Assembly (NCBI GenBank): GCA_964236735.1 | Contig: CAXSFM010000017.1 | Coordinates: forward strand, 1-64,000 | Length of the DNA: 64,000 nucleotides | Direction: 5' to 3' | Origin: JAIVJG01 sp964236735 | GTDB lineage: Bacteria > Acidobacteriota > Blastocatellia > Pyrinomonadales > Pyrinomonadaceae | Shown: positions 26,101 through 33,761 of the stretch, piece by piece | Position numbering within the stretch: the first letter of the stretch is position 1 | Layout: every line of letters starts with the position of its first letter | Program-made: the position numbers and the translations under genes | The notes under the pieces: generated by a model | Told to the model about the DNA's origin: nothing | What the model saw: the letters and a program-made list of their open reading frames with translations, nothing else | The model's database searches: none

Positions 26101-28176
26101 GGCGTTGCCGGTGAGCGTCGCGATGAGTCCGCCCACGTCCACGCCTTCAAAAGTCGCCGCCACGCTCGACGTGCCAGTGCCGCGCGCCGCCGTGCTGATC
26201 GTCGCGTTGCCGCGCGCGCGCCCTTTGAAAACTTCGGCGTCGAAGTTGTTGAGGTGAATTTGATTGTTCGACGCGACGACCGCGCTCTTGACCGCGCCGA
26301 GAGTCATCTGTCCGAGCACGCCGCCGCCGAGACTCAAGTCCGCGCTCGCGCGATAACGTCCGTTTGGCTCCAACACGAAGACCGGATGCGCGAGACGCAC
26401 GTTGTCCGCGTGATCGCCGCCCTTGAGCGCGACTGTCCCGGCATTGATGTCGCCCGACGTGCCCTCGACGCGCCCGCCGCTCGTGATGGCGAGACGCACG
26501 CCCGCGATGTTGAGCGCGCCCGTCCGCGCCGCGCCCGCCGCGTCGAGTCCATTGACGTGAACTTGATCTACGGAGACGTTCCCGGAATTGTCCGCGTTGA
26601 TTTGCGCCGTGACGCCGTTCGCCGTCACGCCGCCAATGGTCGCACCTTGCGCGTTGACCTTGCCCGCGCTCGCGCCCGTCGCGCTGACATTTGTCTGACC
26701 GTTCGCGTCGCGTTTGAACTTCACGCCCGACGCGCGCAAGTCGGCTACTTGCGCGCCGCTCGCGCTTAAATTCCGCGCCGCTAAAATTTTCGCGCTGCCC
26801 GATAAATCGCCGCCGCGCATTTCGGCTGAGGCGTCGCTTAACATCAATCCCGCGATGCTCGTCGAACTGCCGCTCCGTGCAGATGCCGCGCGCAAGTCTC
26901 CGACCCAGCGAAAGTCCGTCCCCGTGCCCATCACGCCGCCCGCGAGTTGCACCGAGTTGATTTGAAAATCTCCCGCCGTCAAAAGCTCCGCGACGGCACG
27001 TCCCTGCGCCTCGTAAGATTTTCCCTCGCCCGTGACGGTCGCGTTGATGTTGAGAGCCTTCAGGCGCACGTTGTCGGCGGCGAGCGCGTCTGAGGTGATC
27101 TGCCCGTCCTCGATTTTGTACTTGTCGCCCTCGCCCGTCACCGTTCCCGTAAAACGTCCCGCGCCGCGCAAAGTCGTCTCGCCCTGCAACACGTCGGAGA
27201 TTTGCGTCAGGTCAAAACTCGATTCGGCGCGGAGGTGATAACGCATCGCGCGCCAGTCGTCGAGCGCGCCCACGAGATGCGCTTCCGCGACGGGCGAGCG
27301 CAAAGTCAGATCGCTCACGTCGGCGCGCACTTGATTGACGCGCGCGTGGGCTTCGATGCCGATGTCGTTCACCGCGCGCCCGTCATAGACGAACGTGGAA
27401 TTGGCGAGCGCGAGGTCAACTCGGTTCATGCGGCTCTCGACGGGCGCGCTTGGGTCGTCGGGCTGGACGGTGACGCTCATGTTGCGCGCCTCGCCCGACA
27501 AGTTGTGCTGCACGTCTCCGAAATGAATCAGCGCGCCGTTGAGTTTGACGGTCGCCGTCGAGTAAGAAAAAAGGATGCGGCTGTTGGGGTCGGGCGCGGG
27601 GATGGTGATGTTGCGAAAGTTCGAGTTGCCGTCGGCGTCAAACGCGATCCACGCTTCGAGTCCGTCAATCGTCAGCGATTCGAGATTGACGTTGCGGCGC
27701 AAGTTGAGCGCCCACATGTCTTCGATGCGGATGGTGGCGACGAAGCGGTCAATCTTTCCCAACTGCGCGCCCGTCGTTTGGTCGTAGAGTTTCACGTCGC
27801 GCAGTTCAGCCGTGCGCGGCCCGAACTTCGTCTGGAACGAACCGATCTCGGCGCGGATGTTGTACTGGGCGAAGGTGCTGACGATCTGCCGCGCGATGAT
27901 TCGATCAACCTGCCCGCTCCGGTAGAGAATGAAAAAGATGAGCGCGAGCGCGAGGACGGCGACGACGGCGACGAGTCCTGTCCACATCGCATTGCGACGA
28001 TTGACGATGCGACGCCACCGCGCTCGCTCCCCCTTCGGCGTGAGCGGCGCGTGCGCGTGCTGCTGCGGCGCGCCCTCCGTAGCTTCGGTGAGCGTCACGC
28101 CGGGCGCGTCAGCTTTCGGGATTGGAGGAGTGGAATCCCCTTGTTCATGCTCGTCAGATGGCATAGGTCTCGACAA
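23182..28176 (-). CDS. tamB: TamB-family translocation/assembly or lipid-transfer protein (1664 aa)
   Basis: This very large periplasm-spanning protein has a cytoplasmic polar N-terminus, one membrane anchor (about residues 66-90), then an AsmA-like start (FAQYNIRAEIGSFQTKF). Repetitive beta-strand sequence, rich in Gly/Ala/Asn/Asp, continues to the C-terminal TamB domain (DUF490), and the chain ends in Tyr. Known members form a hydrophobic groove that moves phospholipids to the outer membrane, or help TamA assemble barrels. It is first in a run with the Omp85 gene, the expected partner. The middle third is unusually rich in short Gly/Ala repeats. Confidence 0.9.
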   Translation of the reverse strand: MSRPMPSDEHEQGDSTPPIPKADAPGVTLTEATEGAPQQHAHAPLTPKGERARWRRIVNRRNAMWTGLVAVVAVLALALIFFILYRSGQVDRIIARQIVSTFAQYNIRAEIGSFQTKFGPRTAELRDVKLYDQTTGAQLGKIDRFVATIRIEDMWALNLRRNVNLESLTIDGLEAWIAFDADGNSNFRNITIPAPDPNSRILFSYSTATVKLNGALIHFGDVQHNLSGEARNMSVTVQPDDPSAPVESRMNRVDLALANSTFVYDGRAVNDIGIEAHARVNQVRADVSDLTLRSPVAEAHLVGALDDWRAMRYHLRAESSFDLTQISDVLQGETTLRGAGRFTGTVTGEGDKYKIEDGQITSDALAADNVRLKALNINATVTGEGKSYEAQGRAVAELLTAGDFQINSVQLAGGVMGTGTDFRWVGDLRAASARSGSSTSIAGLMLSDASAEMRGGDLSGSAKILAARNLSASGAQVADLRASGVKFKRDANGQTNVSATGASAGKVNAQGATIGGVTANGVTAQINADNSGNVSVDQVHVNGLDAAGAARTGALNIAGVRLAITSGGRVEGTSGDINAGTVALKGGDHADNVRLAHPVFVLEPNGRYRASADLSLGGGVLGQMTLGAVKSAVVASNNQIHLNNFDAEVFKGRARGNATISTAARGTGTSSVAATFEGVDVGGLIATLTGNAVPLNGAATGKVDLRFPGTDFKSATGRLDAQFTGETGRDASERTPLTGDLALTADRGLFQIERASVRTGATQLNAAGRFSFKGGSNLSVNLDSTDASELQRVIVASGLAPALEDKLDEYGVGLGGNLNFKGTLTGSLDAPLVNGRVALGSLALRGRDLGALSAEIVSNETETRINDGRLAEADGGGAQFSAVIPRAGDNNVSFEATLADANAGNLVAALAGEPGHDASGLMYNVAQNLAGLGPASGRISVSGYPGAMTGSADLKVAAGRIGSQPYDEIAARATFSGANINLETLDARLPAGRINASGTVNVKAQSFDLRAKGDDVRLDLLAQLFGAGARNVPPITGLANFTANASGTLTDPTSYKVELDARGRDVTINGRPAGELSLVGRTTADQKFNVEFTTGLLGKPQVVSAQIDFGSEDLAANIETTLTGTDLTPLFQTLLPDSKVAVTGRATGTLKASGNLLGEEGFDISGLKGRAEFSELTVMIEDVPLTAENPLVILFSPNEITFEKTRFTGPGTNLVFGGTAALRAGGTENLTINGDLNLRVLNKVSPDVFLSGAARVAVGVTGSYADPRINGTASVTNASFAILVTDERLTATNINGLVRFDTNQARIETLNGNLGGGRVEVTGGALLAGLSPSQFRLTVRGNNVTVPFPDKFRTTADADLEISGTRELGQKIKGTVNLRRTEYTQDIDLADLIGQRGETTITEGNANLFGATQLDLALQGRDALVVRNNLADAVGSVSLRVGGTVDDPVISGRITATRGTLAFRNDRYEIQRAIIDLPPRRDADPILNIQAESETRGYRITAGITGPLTQPVVTLRSDPSLPQADIVSLITTGNLSSGVEGQSTIAQTGIGTATSLLTDTLINAPVRKATDRLFGLNRFEFDPLITGRGGASPTARLTVGRQINRDLAVTYSTNVTGEQNQVVAIEYRVSDRLSFLAQYQQGATDTLRTQTSNFSFELRFRKRY

Positions 28177-28206
28177 ACGAGCCGTCCGGGGATTGACGGC
28201 TAACTA

Positions 28207-28308
28207 AATGATGAATGATGAATGAAAGACAAAGGCATCTTTGATTATATTCATCACTCATCATTCATCACTCATCATTTGCTTTTCTCATTCCGCATTC
28301 ATCATTGT
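28207..28308. repeat. 7-bp-period inverted repeat, GATGAAT / CATCACT-CATCATT type
   Basis: GATGAAT heptamers on the left face alternating CATCACT and CATCATT heptamers on the right, between ribB and tamB. The right arm runs into the 3' end of the ribB gene. Confidence 0.85.
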
Positions 28309-29463
28309 TTTCTTCGCATCTTCTCGCGCGGCGGGCGTGCCGAGCGAGACGTTGCCGACAATCTCCAACTCGAAGCCTTCGAGCGCGGAAACTTTCGGCG
28401 GATGATTCGTCAGCAATAATATTCTTCGCAGCCCAAGTTCGTGCAAAATCTGCGCGCCGACGCCGTAGTCGCGGTCTGCGCCGTAGCCCGTCTCCAGACA
28501 TGCCTCGCGCTTGCCTAAGTTTCGCTCCTGCATCAAGGCGTAGGTACGGAGCTGATGGATCAAGTCGAGATGCCCGTGATGCTGCCGCAGATAGAGGACG
28601 ACGCCGCGACCCGCCGCCGCGATTTTTTCGAGCGCGGCGTGGAGTTGATGACCCGTGTCATCAACGAGCGAGCCGAACATATCGCACGTCACGTTCTCTG
28701 TGTGGACGCGCACGAGGACGGGTTCGTCCGTCTTCACATCGCCCAAGACCATCGCGAGATGCACTTCACCGTTGACGACATTCTCAAAAGCGATGGCGCG
28801 AAAAGCTCCATAGACGGTCGGCAAATTGGTCTCGACGGCGCGGCGGACAAGCATCTCTTTCCGCATACGATACCGCACGAGGTCGGCCACCGTAATCATC
28901 TTCAGTTGATGCTTCGCGGCGAACTCATCGAGTTGCGGCAGACGCGCCATCGTGCCGTCCTCGTTCATAATTTCGCAGATGACGCCCGCCGGGTAGAGTC
29001 CCGCGATGCGCGCCATGTCAACGGCAGCTTCGGTCTGCCCGGTGCGGACGAGCACGCCGCCGGCCTTCGCGCGTAAGGGGAAAATGTGGCCGGGACGCGC
29101 GAGGTCTTGCGGGCGCGTGCGCGGGTCAACGGCGGTCAGAATCGTCGTCGCGCGGTCGGCGGCAGAGATGCCGGTCGTGACGCCTTTGCGCGCTTCGATG
29201 GAGACGGTAAAGGCCGTGCCGAGAAACGAGGTGTTGTCGGCGACCTGCATCGTCAGTTGCAATTCGTCGCAACGCTCTTCGGTTAAGGGCAGGCAGACTA
29301 GGCCGCGCGCGTGCGTCGCCATGAAGTTAATAATTTCGGGTGTCACCAACTCCGCCGCGCACGCAAGATCGCCTTCATTCTCGCGGTCTTCATCGTCCAC
29401 GATGATGATCATGCGACCGTCGCGAATGTCTGCGGCGGCCTCTTCGATGGATGCGAAAGGCAT
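28288..29463 (-). CDS. 3,4-dihydroxy-2-butanone 4-phosphate synthase with degenerate GTP cyclohydrolase II domain (RibBX type, 391 aa)
   Basis: The N-terminal half (1-200) is an intact DHBP synthase making the 4-carbon riboflavin precursor from ribulose 5-phosphate: DDEDRENEGD at 23-32, RPGHIFPLRAK, RTGQTEAAVD. The C-terminal half aligns with GTP cyclohydrolase II (RibA) but lacks its key residues. The zinc site expected as one Cys and then CDC reads ENVTCD (256-261) and VDDTG (267-271). The catalytic EGRGIGL region reads HHGHLDL (295-301). This matches the known RibBX class, in which only RibB activity remains. RibE lies directly upstream. A separate RibA should exist elsewhere in the genome. 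Confidence 0.9.
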   Translation of the reverse strand: MPFASIEEAAADIRDGRMIIIVDDEDRENEGDLACAAELVTPEIINFMATHARGLVCLPLTEERCDELQLTMQVADNTSFLGTAFTVSIEARKGVTTGISAADRATTILTAVDPRTRPQDLARPGHIFPLRAKAGGVLVRTGQTEAAVDMARIAGLYPAGVICEIMNEDGTMARLPQLDEFAAKHQLKMITVADLVRYRMRKEMLVRRAVETNLPTVYGAFRAIAFENVVNGEVHLAMVLGDVKTDEPVLVRVHTENVTCDMFGSLVDDTGHQLHAALEKIAAAGRGVVLYLRQHHGHLDLIHQLRTYALMQERNLGKREACLETGYGADRDYGVGAQILHELGLRRILLLTNHPPKVSALEGFELEIVGNVSLGTPAAREDAKKTMMNAE

Positions 29464-29550
29464 GGCTTTGTTACTCGTAAACTTCTTTCAGGAGAGTCCG
29501 GGAAGTCAGTCTGCATGTTACATGAATGAGGCGTTTTTTGCGAACGACGA

Positions 29551-29608
29551 AAAGCAGGAGGCAGGAGATGGAAAACGGTGGGCAGGAGGCAGAAAGCAGG
29601 AGGCAGTC
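29551..29608. repeat. 7-bp-period repeat, GCAGGAG type
   Basis: Two blocks of GCAGGAG/GCAGAAA heptamers in the same orientation lie between ribE and ribBX. A complementary arm is not evident, so this copy looks like a direct array only. Confidence 0.65.
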
Positions 29609-29663
29609 AAGATGAATTTGGGATTTGGCGTTGGCGTCGAATTGATATTGAGAAGGTTCGGAG

Positions 29664-30353
29664 TTACGCCTTCAGGCGTGACGTGTAGCCGAGTTCCGAC
29701 AGCTTTTCCCGCGTGATGCCGGACGCCTCGCTCATCGAATTTTCTCCGGTGGTCGTCGCGTCGCCTCTCACCGTCAGGATGCGCTCGACGTATTTAGCGA
29801 TGATGTCGGCTTCGAGGTTGACGAGGTCGCCCGGCTTGAGACGCGAGAGGTTCGTCACCGTCCACGTCTTCGGGATGACGGCGATCTCGAAATATTCTTC
29901 GGTCAAGGCAGCGATGGTGAGACTGATGCCCTCGACCGCGATTGAGCCTTTGAAGACGAGATAGCGCGCCACCTCTTGCGGGTACGCGACGCGCACAGTC
30001 CAAGAGCCACCGTGATCTTCGGCTGAGAGGAAACGCCCGCGCGCGTCAACGTGTCCCTGTACGATGTGGCCGCCGAGCCGCGTGGCGGGCGTCACGGCGC
30101 GTTCGAGATTGACGACCGAATTGCTACGCAGCGTGCCCAAAGTCGAACGCTGCAAAGTCTCGCGCGAGCCGTCCGCCGCAAACGAACCTGGACGCACTTC
30201 GAGCGCCGTCAGGCACACGCCGTTGACTGCGATGGAGTCACCCTCGTTTGTCCCTTGCGTCACCGCACGCGCCTCGACCGTCAAACGCACGCCCTCGCCG
30301 CGCTTCTCGATGGAGCGAATGCGTCCGAGTTCTTCGATGATGCCTGTAAACAT
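29664..30353 (-). CDS. ribE: riboflavin synthase, alpha chain RibE (229 aa)
   Basis: Riboflavin synthase dismutates two 6,7-dimethyl-8-ribityllumazines to riboflavin. The N-terminus MFTGIIEELG is diagnostic. Two lumazine-binding domains follow: SIAVNGVCLTA with HIVQGHVDARG in the first and second halves, and GSIAVEGISLTI. There is a slightly long C-terminal extension (about residues 200-229). It starts four bases after the stop of the 37-aa microprotein, which follows cmk, so all three are probably one transcript. A riboflavin-regulated FMN element is not seen upstream. Confidence 0.95.
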   Translation of the reverse strand: MFTGIIEELGRIRSIEKRGEGVRLTVEARAVTQGTNEGDSIAVNGVCLTALEVRPGSFAADGSRETLQRSTLGTLRSNSVVNLERAVTPATRLGGHIVQGHVDARGRFLSAEDHGGSWTVRVAYPQEVARYLVFKGSIAVEGISLTIAALTEEYFEIAVIPKTWTVTNLSRLKPGDLVNLEADIIAKYVERILTVRGDATTTGENSMSEASGITREKLSELGYTSRLKA

Positions 30354-30357
30354 AAAT

Positions 30358-30471
30358 TTAGTGAGAGAGCCACGCGACGAAGTAGATGAGCAAGCCCATA
30401 CATGGAAGCGCGAGGCTTAGAAGCAGAATCCACTTCGCTTCGGATTTGAATGAGAATCCTATCTGTTTCAT
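30358..30471 (-). CDS. 37-aa single-helix membrane microprotein
   Basis: The frame starts MKQIGFSFKSEAKW, followed by one hydrophobic helix (residues 15-33), and ends WLSH before TAA. An AAGGAA Shine-Dalgarno lies about nine bases upstream, inside the end of cmk. It starts one base after the cmk stop and ends four bases before ribE, packed exactly like an operon member. Base composition is more AT-rich than its neighbours. Function unknown. Confidence 0.55.
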   Translation of the reverse strand: MKQIGFSFKSEAKWILLLSLALPCMGLLIYFVAWLSH

Positions 30472-30472
30472 T

Positions 30473-31162
30473 TCATGTTTCCTTTGACTGCCGCTCGCGA
30501 ATCACTTCGAGCATCCGTTGGAACACGTCTTCGATGGGAAGCTCGCTCGTGTCTATGACGACGGCATCGGGGGCGATGGCGAGCGGCGAGTCTGAGCGCG
30601 TGGAGTCGCGCCCGTCGCGCGCGTTGATGTCGGCGAGCGTCTCTTCGTAGTTGATGTCCTGCGACTTCAAACGCTCTTCCTCGAAGCGGCGGCGCGCGCG
30701 CTCTTCGGGCAGCGCGGTCAGGAAAAATTTCACGTCCGCGCCGGGAAAGACAACCGTGCCGATGTCGCGCCCGTTGAGGACGACGCCGCGCCCCACGCGC
30801 CCGAACTCGCGTTGCTGGCGCACCAACTCGCGGCGCACGGCGGGAATGGTCGAGACGACCGAAGACGTATGCGTGATTTCTTCCGTGCGAATTTCTTCGG
30901 ACACGTCGCGTCCTCCGAGTCGCACCTGCATCGAGTCCGGGTCGCCCTGCAATTCGATCACGGCGCGGCGCGCGACATCCGCCACCGCTTTGTCATCCGA
31001 CACGCTCACGCCCGACTCTTTGACGGCGAGCGCGACGGCGCGATACATCGAGCCGGTGTCTATGTAGAGCAAGTTCAACTCGCGCGCCAGCAAGCGGCTG
31101 AGTGTTGATTTGCCGGAACCCGAAGGGCCGTCAATGGCGATGATGAGTGGTCGTTGAGTCAT
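30473..31162 (-). CDS. cmk: (d)CMP kinase (229 aa)
   Basis: Cytidylate kinase phosphorylates CMP and dCMP. The P-loop GPSGSGKST is near residue 11, followed by LYIDTGSMYRAVAL, which binds the nucleotide. GRDIGTVVFPGADVKFFLTA is the later signature. The ATG at 31162 gives MTQRPLIIAIDGPSGSGKS, the normal start; the frame extends upstream into a repeat element and that part is not coding. It is first of the cmk - microprotein - ribE group. Confidence 0.96.
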   Translation of the reverse strand: MTQRPLIIAIDGPSGSGKSTLSRLLARELNLLYIDTGSMYRAVALAVKESGVSVSDDKAVADVARRAVIELQGDPDSMQVRLGGRDVSEEIRTEEITHTSSVVSTIPAVRRELVRQQREFGRVGRGVVLNGRDIGTVVFPGADVKFFLTALPEERARRRFEEERLKSQDINYEETLADINARDGRDSTRSDSPLAIAPDAVVIDTSELPIEDVFQRMLEVIRERQSKET

Positions 31163-31191
31163 CTTAAATGCAGTAGTGGACACTAAAGACA

Positions 31192-31310
31192 AATTAACAC
31201 GGATGGACAGGATGAACAGGATAAGAATCTTCGCCCTGTATTCATCACTCATCACTGCCGCATTCATCATTTGTCTTCATCCTGTCTATCCTGTCCATCC
31301 GTGTTAATTC
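31192..31310. repeat. long inverted repeat with 7-bp-period arms
   Basis: Arms of about 31 bases (31192-31222 and 31279-31310) are complementary with only three mismatches, and 22 bases in a row pair perfectly. The arms contain heptamers of the GGATGGA/CAGGATG kind. The loop holds a second family (CATCACT, CATCATT). It lies upstream of cmk and downstream of the aldolase gene. Confidence 0.85.
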
Positions 31311-31354
31311 ACCTGTCTGATTATTGGAGCACGAGCGACGGACTTGCACTCCCC

Positions 31355-32404
31355 CTAAATTTCCTTTGTCACATTCTGTAAAGCAACGAGAGCATGTTCG
31401 ATGTCGGCGCGCGAAACGTCGTAGTGCGTGACCATGCGAATCGCCGTGCCGAAGCCGGAGGCGAGCACGTTGTGTTCGCTGCGAAGTCGCGCGCAGATTT
31501 CGTCAGCCGCGAGATTGGTTCTTGATGTGTCGAAGATGACGATGTTGGTCTGCACAGTTGTTGGGTCAATCGAAAGGCCGTGCAGTTCAGAGATGCCTTC
31601 GGCGAGACGCCGCGCGTTGGCGTGGTCTTCGTGGAGACCTGCGGGCGACTCGGTGAGCGCGACGAGTCCGGCGGCGGCGAGCACGCCGGCCTGACGCATT
31701 CCGCCGCCCAAAAGTTTGCGCCACTGCCGCGCTTCAGCGATAAAGGCGCGCGTGCCAAGCAGCATCGAGCCGACGGGCGCGCCCAATCCTTTCGAGAGAC
31801 AAAACATCACGGAGTCAACCGGACGCGCGAGCGCGGCGACCGTCTCATCCAACGCCGTCGCCGCGTTGAAGATGCGCGCGCCGTCTAAATGGACGGGCAA
31901 CTGAAGCGCGTGCGCGGCGTCGCAAATCTCTGCGGTGCGCTCGCGCGTCAGGCACACGCCGCCCGCGAGGTTGTGCGAATTCTCAAGCGCGATGAGCGCG
32001 GTCGGCGCGACGTAATAGGGCGCGTCCTTCCCGTGAATCGCGTGCGCGATATCAGCCCACGCGAGCCGCCCCGTGCCATCGCCGCTTTTGACGGGACGCG
32101 CGAGCGCGCCGGAGATGGCGGACATCGCGGCCATCTCGTAGTTGTAGATGTGGCCGCGCTCTTCGATGACGACTTCTGTGCCGGGGCGCGTGTGAAGTTT
32201 GACGGCGATCTGGTTGCCCATCGAGCCGGTGGGGACGAAGAGCGCGGCCTCTTTCTCGAAGATTTCGGCGGCGCGTTCCTGCAAGCGATTGATGGTCGGG
32301 TCTTCGCCGTACACATCATCGCCCACTTCCGCGTCGGCCATCGCGCGACGCATGGCGGGCGTCGGCTGCGTGACGGTGTCGCTGCGTAGGTCAATCAATT
32401 TCAT
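31355..32404 (-). CDS. ltaE: low-specificity L-threonine aldolase (349 aa)
   Basis: This PLP enzyme of fold type I splits threonine/allo-threonine to glycine and acetaldehyde. The start is DLRSDTVTQPTPAMRRAM. FVPTGSMGNQIA precedes the cofactor site, HLDGARIFNAA carries the Asp that binds the pyridine nitrogen, and CLSKGLGAPVGSMLLG contains the Schiff-base Lys. Length and motif order are normal. It is flanked by inverted repeats on both sides. Confidence 0.94.
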   Translation of the reverse strand: MKLIDLRSDTVTQPTPAMRRAMADAEVGDDVYGEDPTINRLQERAAEIFEKEAALFVPTGSMGNQIAVKLHTRPGTEVVIEERGHIYNYEMAAMSAISGALARPVKSGDGTGRLAWADIAHAIHGKDAPYYVAPTALIALENSHNLAGGVCLTRERTAEICDAAHALQLPVHLDGARIFNAATALDETVAALARPVDSVMFCLSKGLGAPVGSMLLGTRAFIAEARQWRKLLGGGMRQAGVLAAAGLVALTESPAGLHEDHANARRLAEGISELHGLSIDPTTVQTNIVIFDTSRTNLAADEICARLRSEHNVLASGFGTAIRMVTHYDVSRADIEHALVALQNVTKEI

Positions 32405-32415
32405 ACTTTCTTTTC

Positions 32416-32468
32416 GCGCCTTTGCGACTTGGCGTGAAACTGAATTTCACGCCAAGTCGCAAAGGCGC
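32416..32468. repeat. perfect 24-bp palindrome with 5-base loop
   Basis: Arms at 32416-32439 and 32445-32468 are perfectly complementary over 24 bases, with a five-base loop. It lies between hemW and ltaE. No T-run follows, so it is not a standard terminator, although a stem this stable could stop or protect transcripts. It shares GCGCCTTTGCG with the palindrome at 61992. Confidence 0.85.
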
Positions 32469-32487
32469 AATTAAACAAGTGGCGGCG

Positions 32488-33630
32488 TCAGACAAAAGCC
32501 GCGAAGACTTCATTCGAGAGCAGCGCGCCGTGCGAAGTGAGACGGAGCGTGTCGCCGTCGAGTTCGATTAGTCCGGCCTCATCAAAGCGCGCGAGGTCTG
32601 CGCGGTAAGTCTCGCGCACGTCCACGCGGAAACGCGCTTGATGCTCCGCGAGATTGACGCCGCGCCGCAGCAGTCGCAAGCCGAGAAAGAGAGCTTCGGC
32701 ACTCGACGCACGCGCGTCTGTCTCGATGCGCTCGACGACGGGGCTGGCGCCGCTCTCAATGAGTTCGACGTAGCGGCGCGTGTCGCGCTCGTTCGACCAG
32801 CGCGCGGACGTGCCATCGTATGAGTGCGCCGAGCAGCCGAAGCCGAAGACGGGCGCGCCCGTCCAGTATTTCGAGTTGTGCCGCGACTCATAACCGGGAA
32901 GACAGAAATTGGAAATCTCGTACTGCACGAAACCTGCGGCGGCGGTGCGCTCGACGAGCAGCTCGTACATCTCGACGGCGAGGTCTGCGTCCGGCGCGCG
33001 CCACATCCCGCGCTTGATTTGCTCGGCAAGCGGCGTCGCTTCGTGGACTTCGAGCAGATACAAAGAAAGATGTTCGGGACGAAGGGCGAGCGCCTCTTCG
33101 AGATTGCGCGACCACCCTTCGAGCGTCTGTTCCGGCAGTCCGGCGATGAGATCGAAACTGATGTTCTCGAATCCCGCGTCGCGCAAATCTTGAAGCGTGC
33201 GGCGCGTCTCGTCGGCGGTGTGCGTGCGTCCGAGTCGTCGCAACTCCTGTTCGTCGAAAGTCTGCGCGCCGAAGCTCGCGCGATTGACGCCGTGTGCGCG
33301 AAACTCTCGCAAAGTTTGCGGCGAGAGCGTGCCCGGATTCATCTCCATCGTAATTTCGTAGTCGGCGCTGAGGCGAAAGCGTCCATGCACGGCGTCGAGG
33401 ATGCGCGAGACCTGCGCGGGCGTGAGCAGACTCGGCGTGCCGCCGCCGAAGTAGATCGTGTCAATTTCGTTTGGCGTATCGTCGGGCAGACGCGCCGTCT
33501 TCAACTCCTGCACGAGTGCGCGGACGTAAACGTCTGCGAGCGCGCCTTCATACATGCCGGTCGCGAAGTCGCAGTAAGAGCAACGCGAACGACAGAAAGG
33601 GATGTGGAGATAGACGCCGGCTCGACTCAT
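32488..33630 (-). CDS. hemW: HemW-like radical SAM protein, heme chaperone / coproporphyrinogen oxidase family (380 aa)
   Basis: The N-terminus YLHIPFCRSRCSYCDFATG carries the CX3CX2C cluster motif typical of HemW/HemN. IYFGGGTPSLL follows, then the EMNPGTL and RASFGAQTFDEQELRRLGRTH signatures. The C-terminal HemN_C domain ends near 375. HemW proteins bind heme and deliver it to respiratory proteins; most lack the extra N-terminal Cys of true coproporphyrinogen dehydrogenases, as here. A TATAAT box lies 16 bases before the ATG, rather close for a leadered transcript. Confidence 0.92.
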   Translation of the reverse strand: MSRAGVYLHIPFCRSRCSYCDFATGMYEGALADVYVRALVQELKTARLPDDTPNEIDTIYFGGGTPSLLTPAQVSRILDAVHGRFRLSADYEITMEMNPGTLSPQTLREFRAHGVNRASFGAQTFDEQELRRLGRTHTADETRRTLQDLRDAGFENISFDLIAGLPEQTLEGWSRNLEEALALRPEHLSLYLLEVHEATPLAEQIKRGMWRAPDADLAVEMYELLVERTAAAGFVQYEISNFCLPGYESRHNSKYWTGAPVFGFGCSAHSYDGTSARWSNERDTRRYVELIESGASPVVERIETDARASSAEALFLGLRLLRRGVNLAEHQARFRVDVRETYRADLARFDEAGLIELDGDTLRLTSHGALLSNEVFAAFV

Positions 33631-33761
33631 CTTGATTGCGAAAAATTATATCACGCGCGTGAAGCGAGCCGCGTTTGTGGACGCGCGAAGACAAGCAGGA
33701 CATGACGCTCAATGTGCGCCCGCTTGTTTGCGTTTTTCCAAGTTGAAAGTTTCGGACTTTG

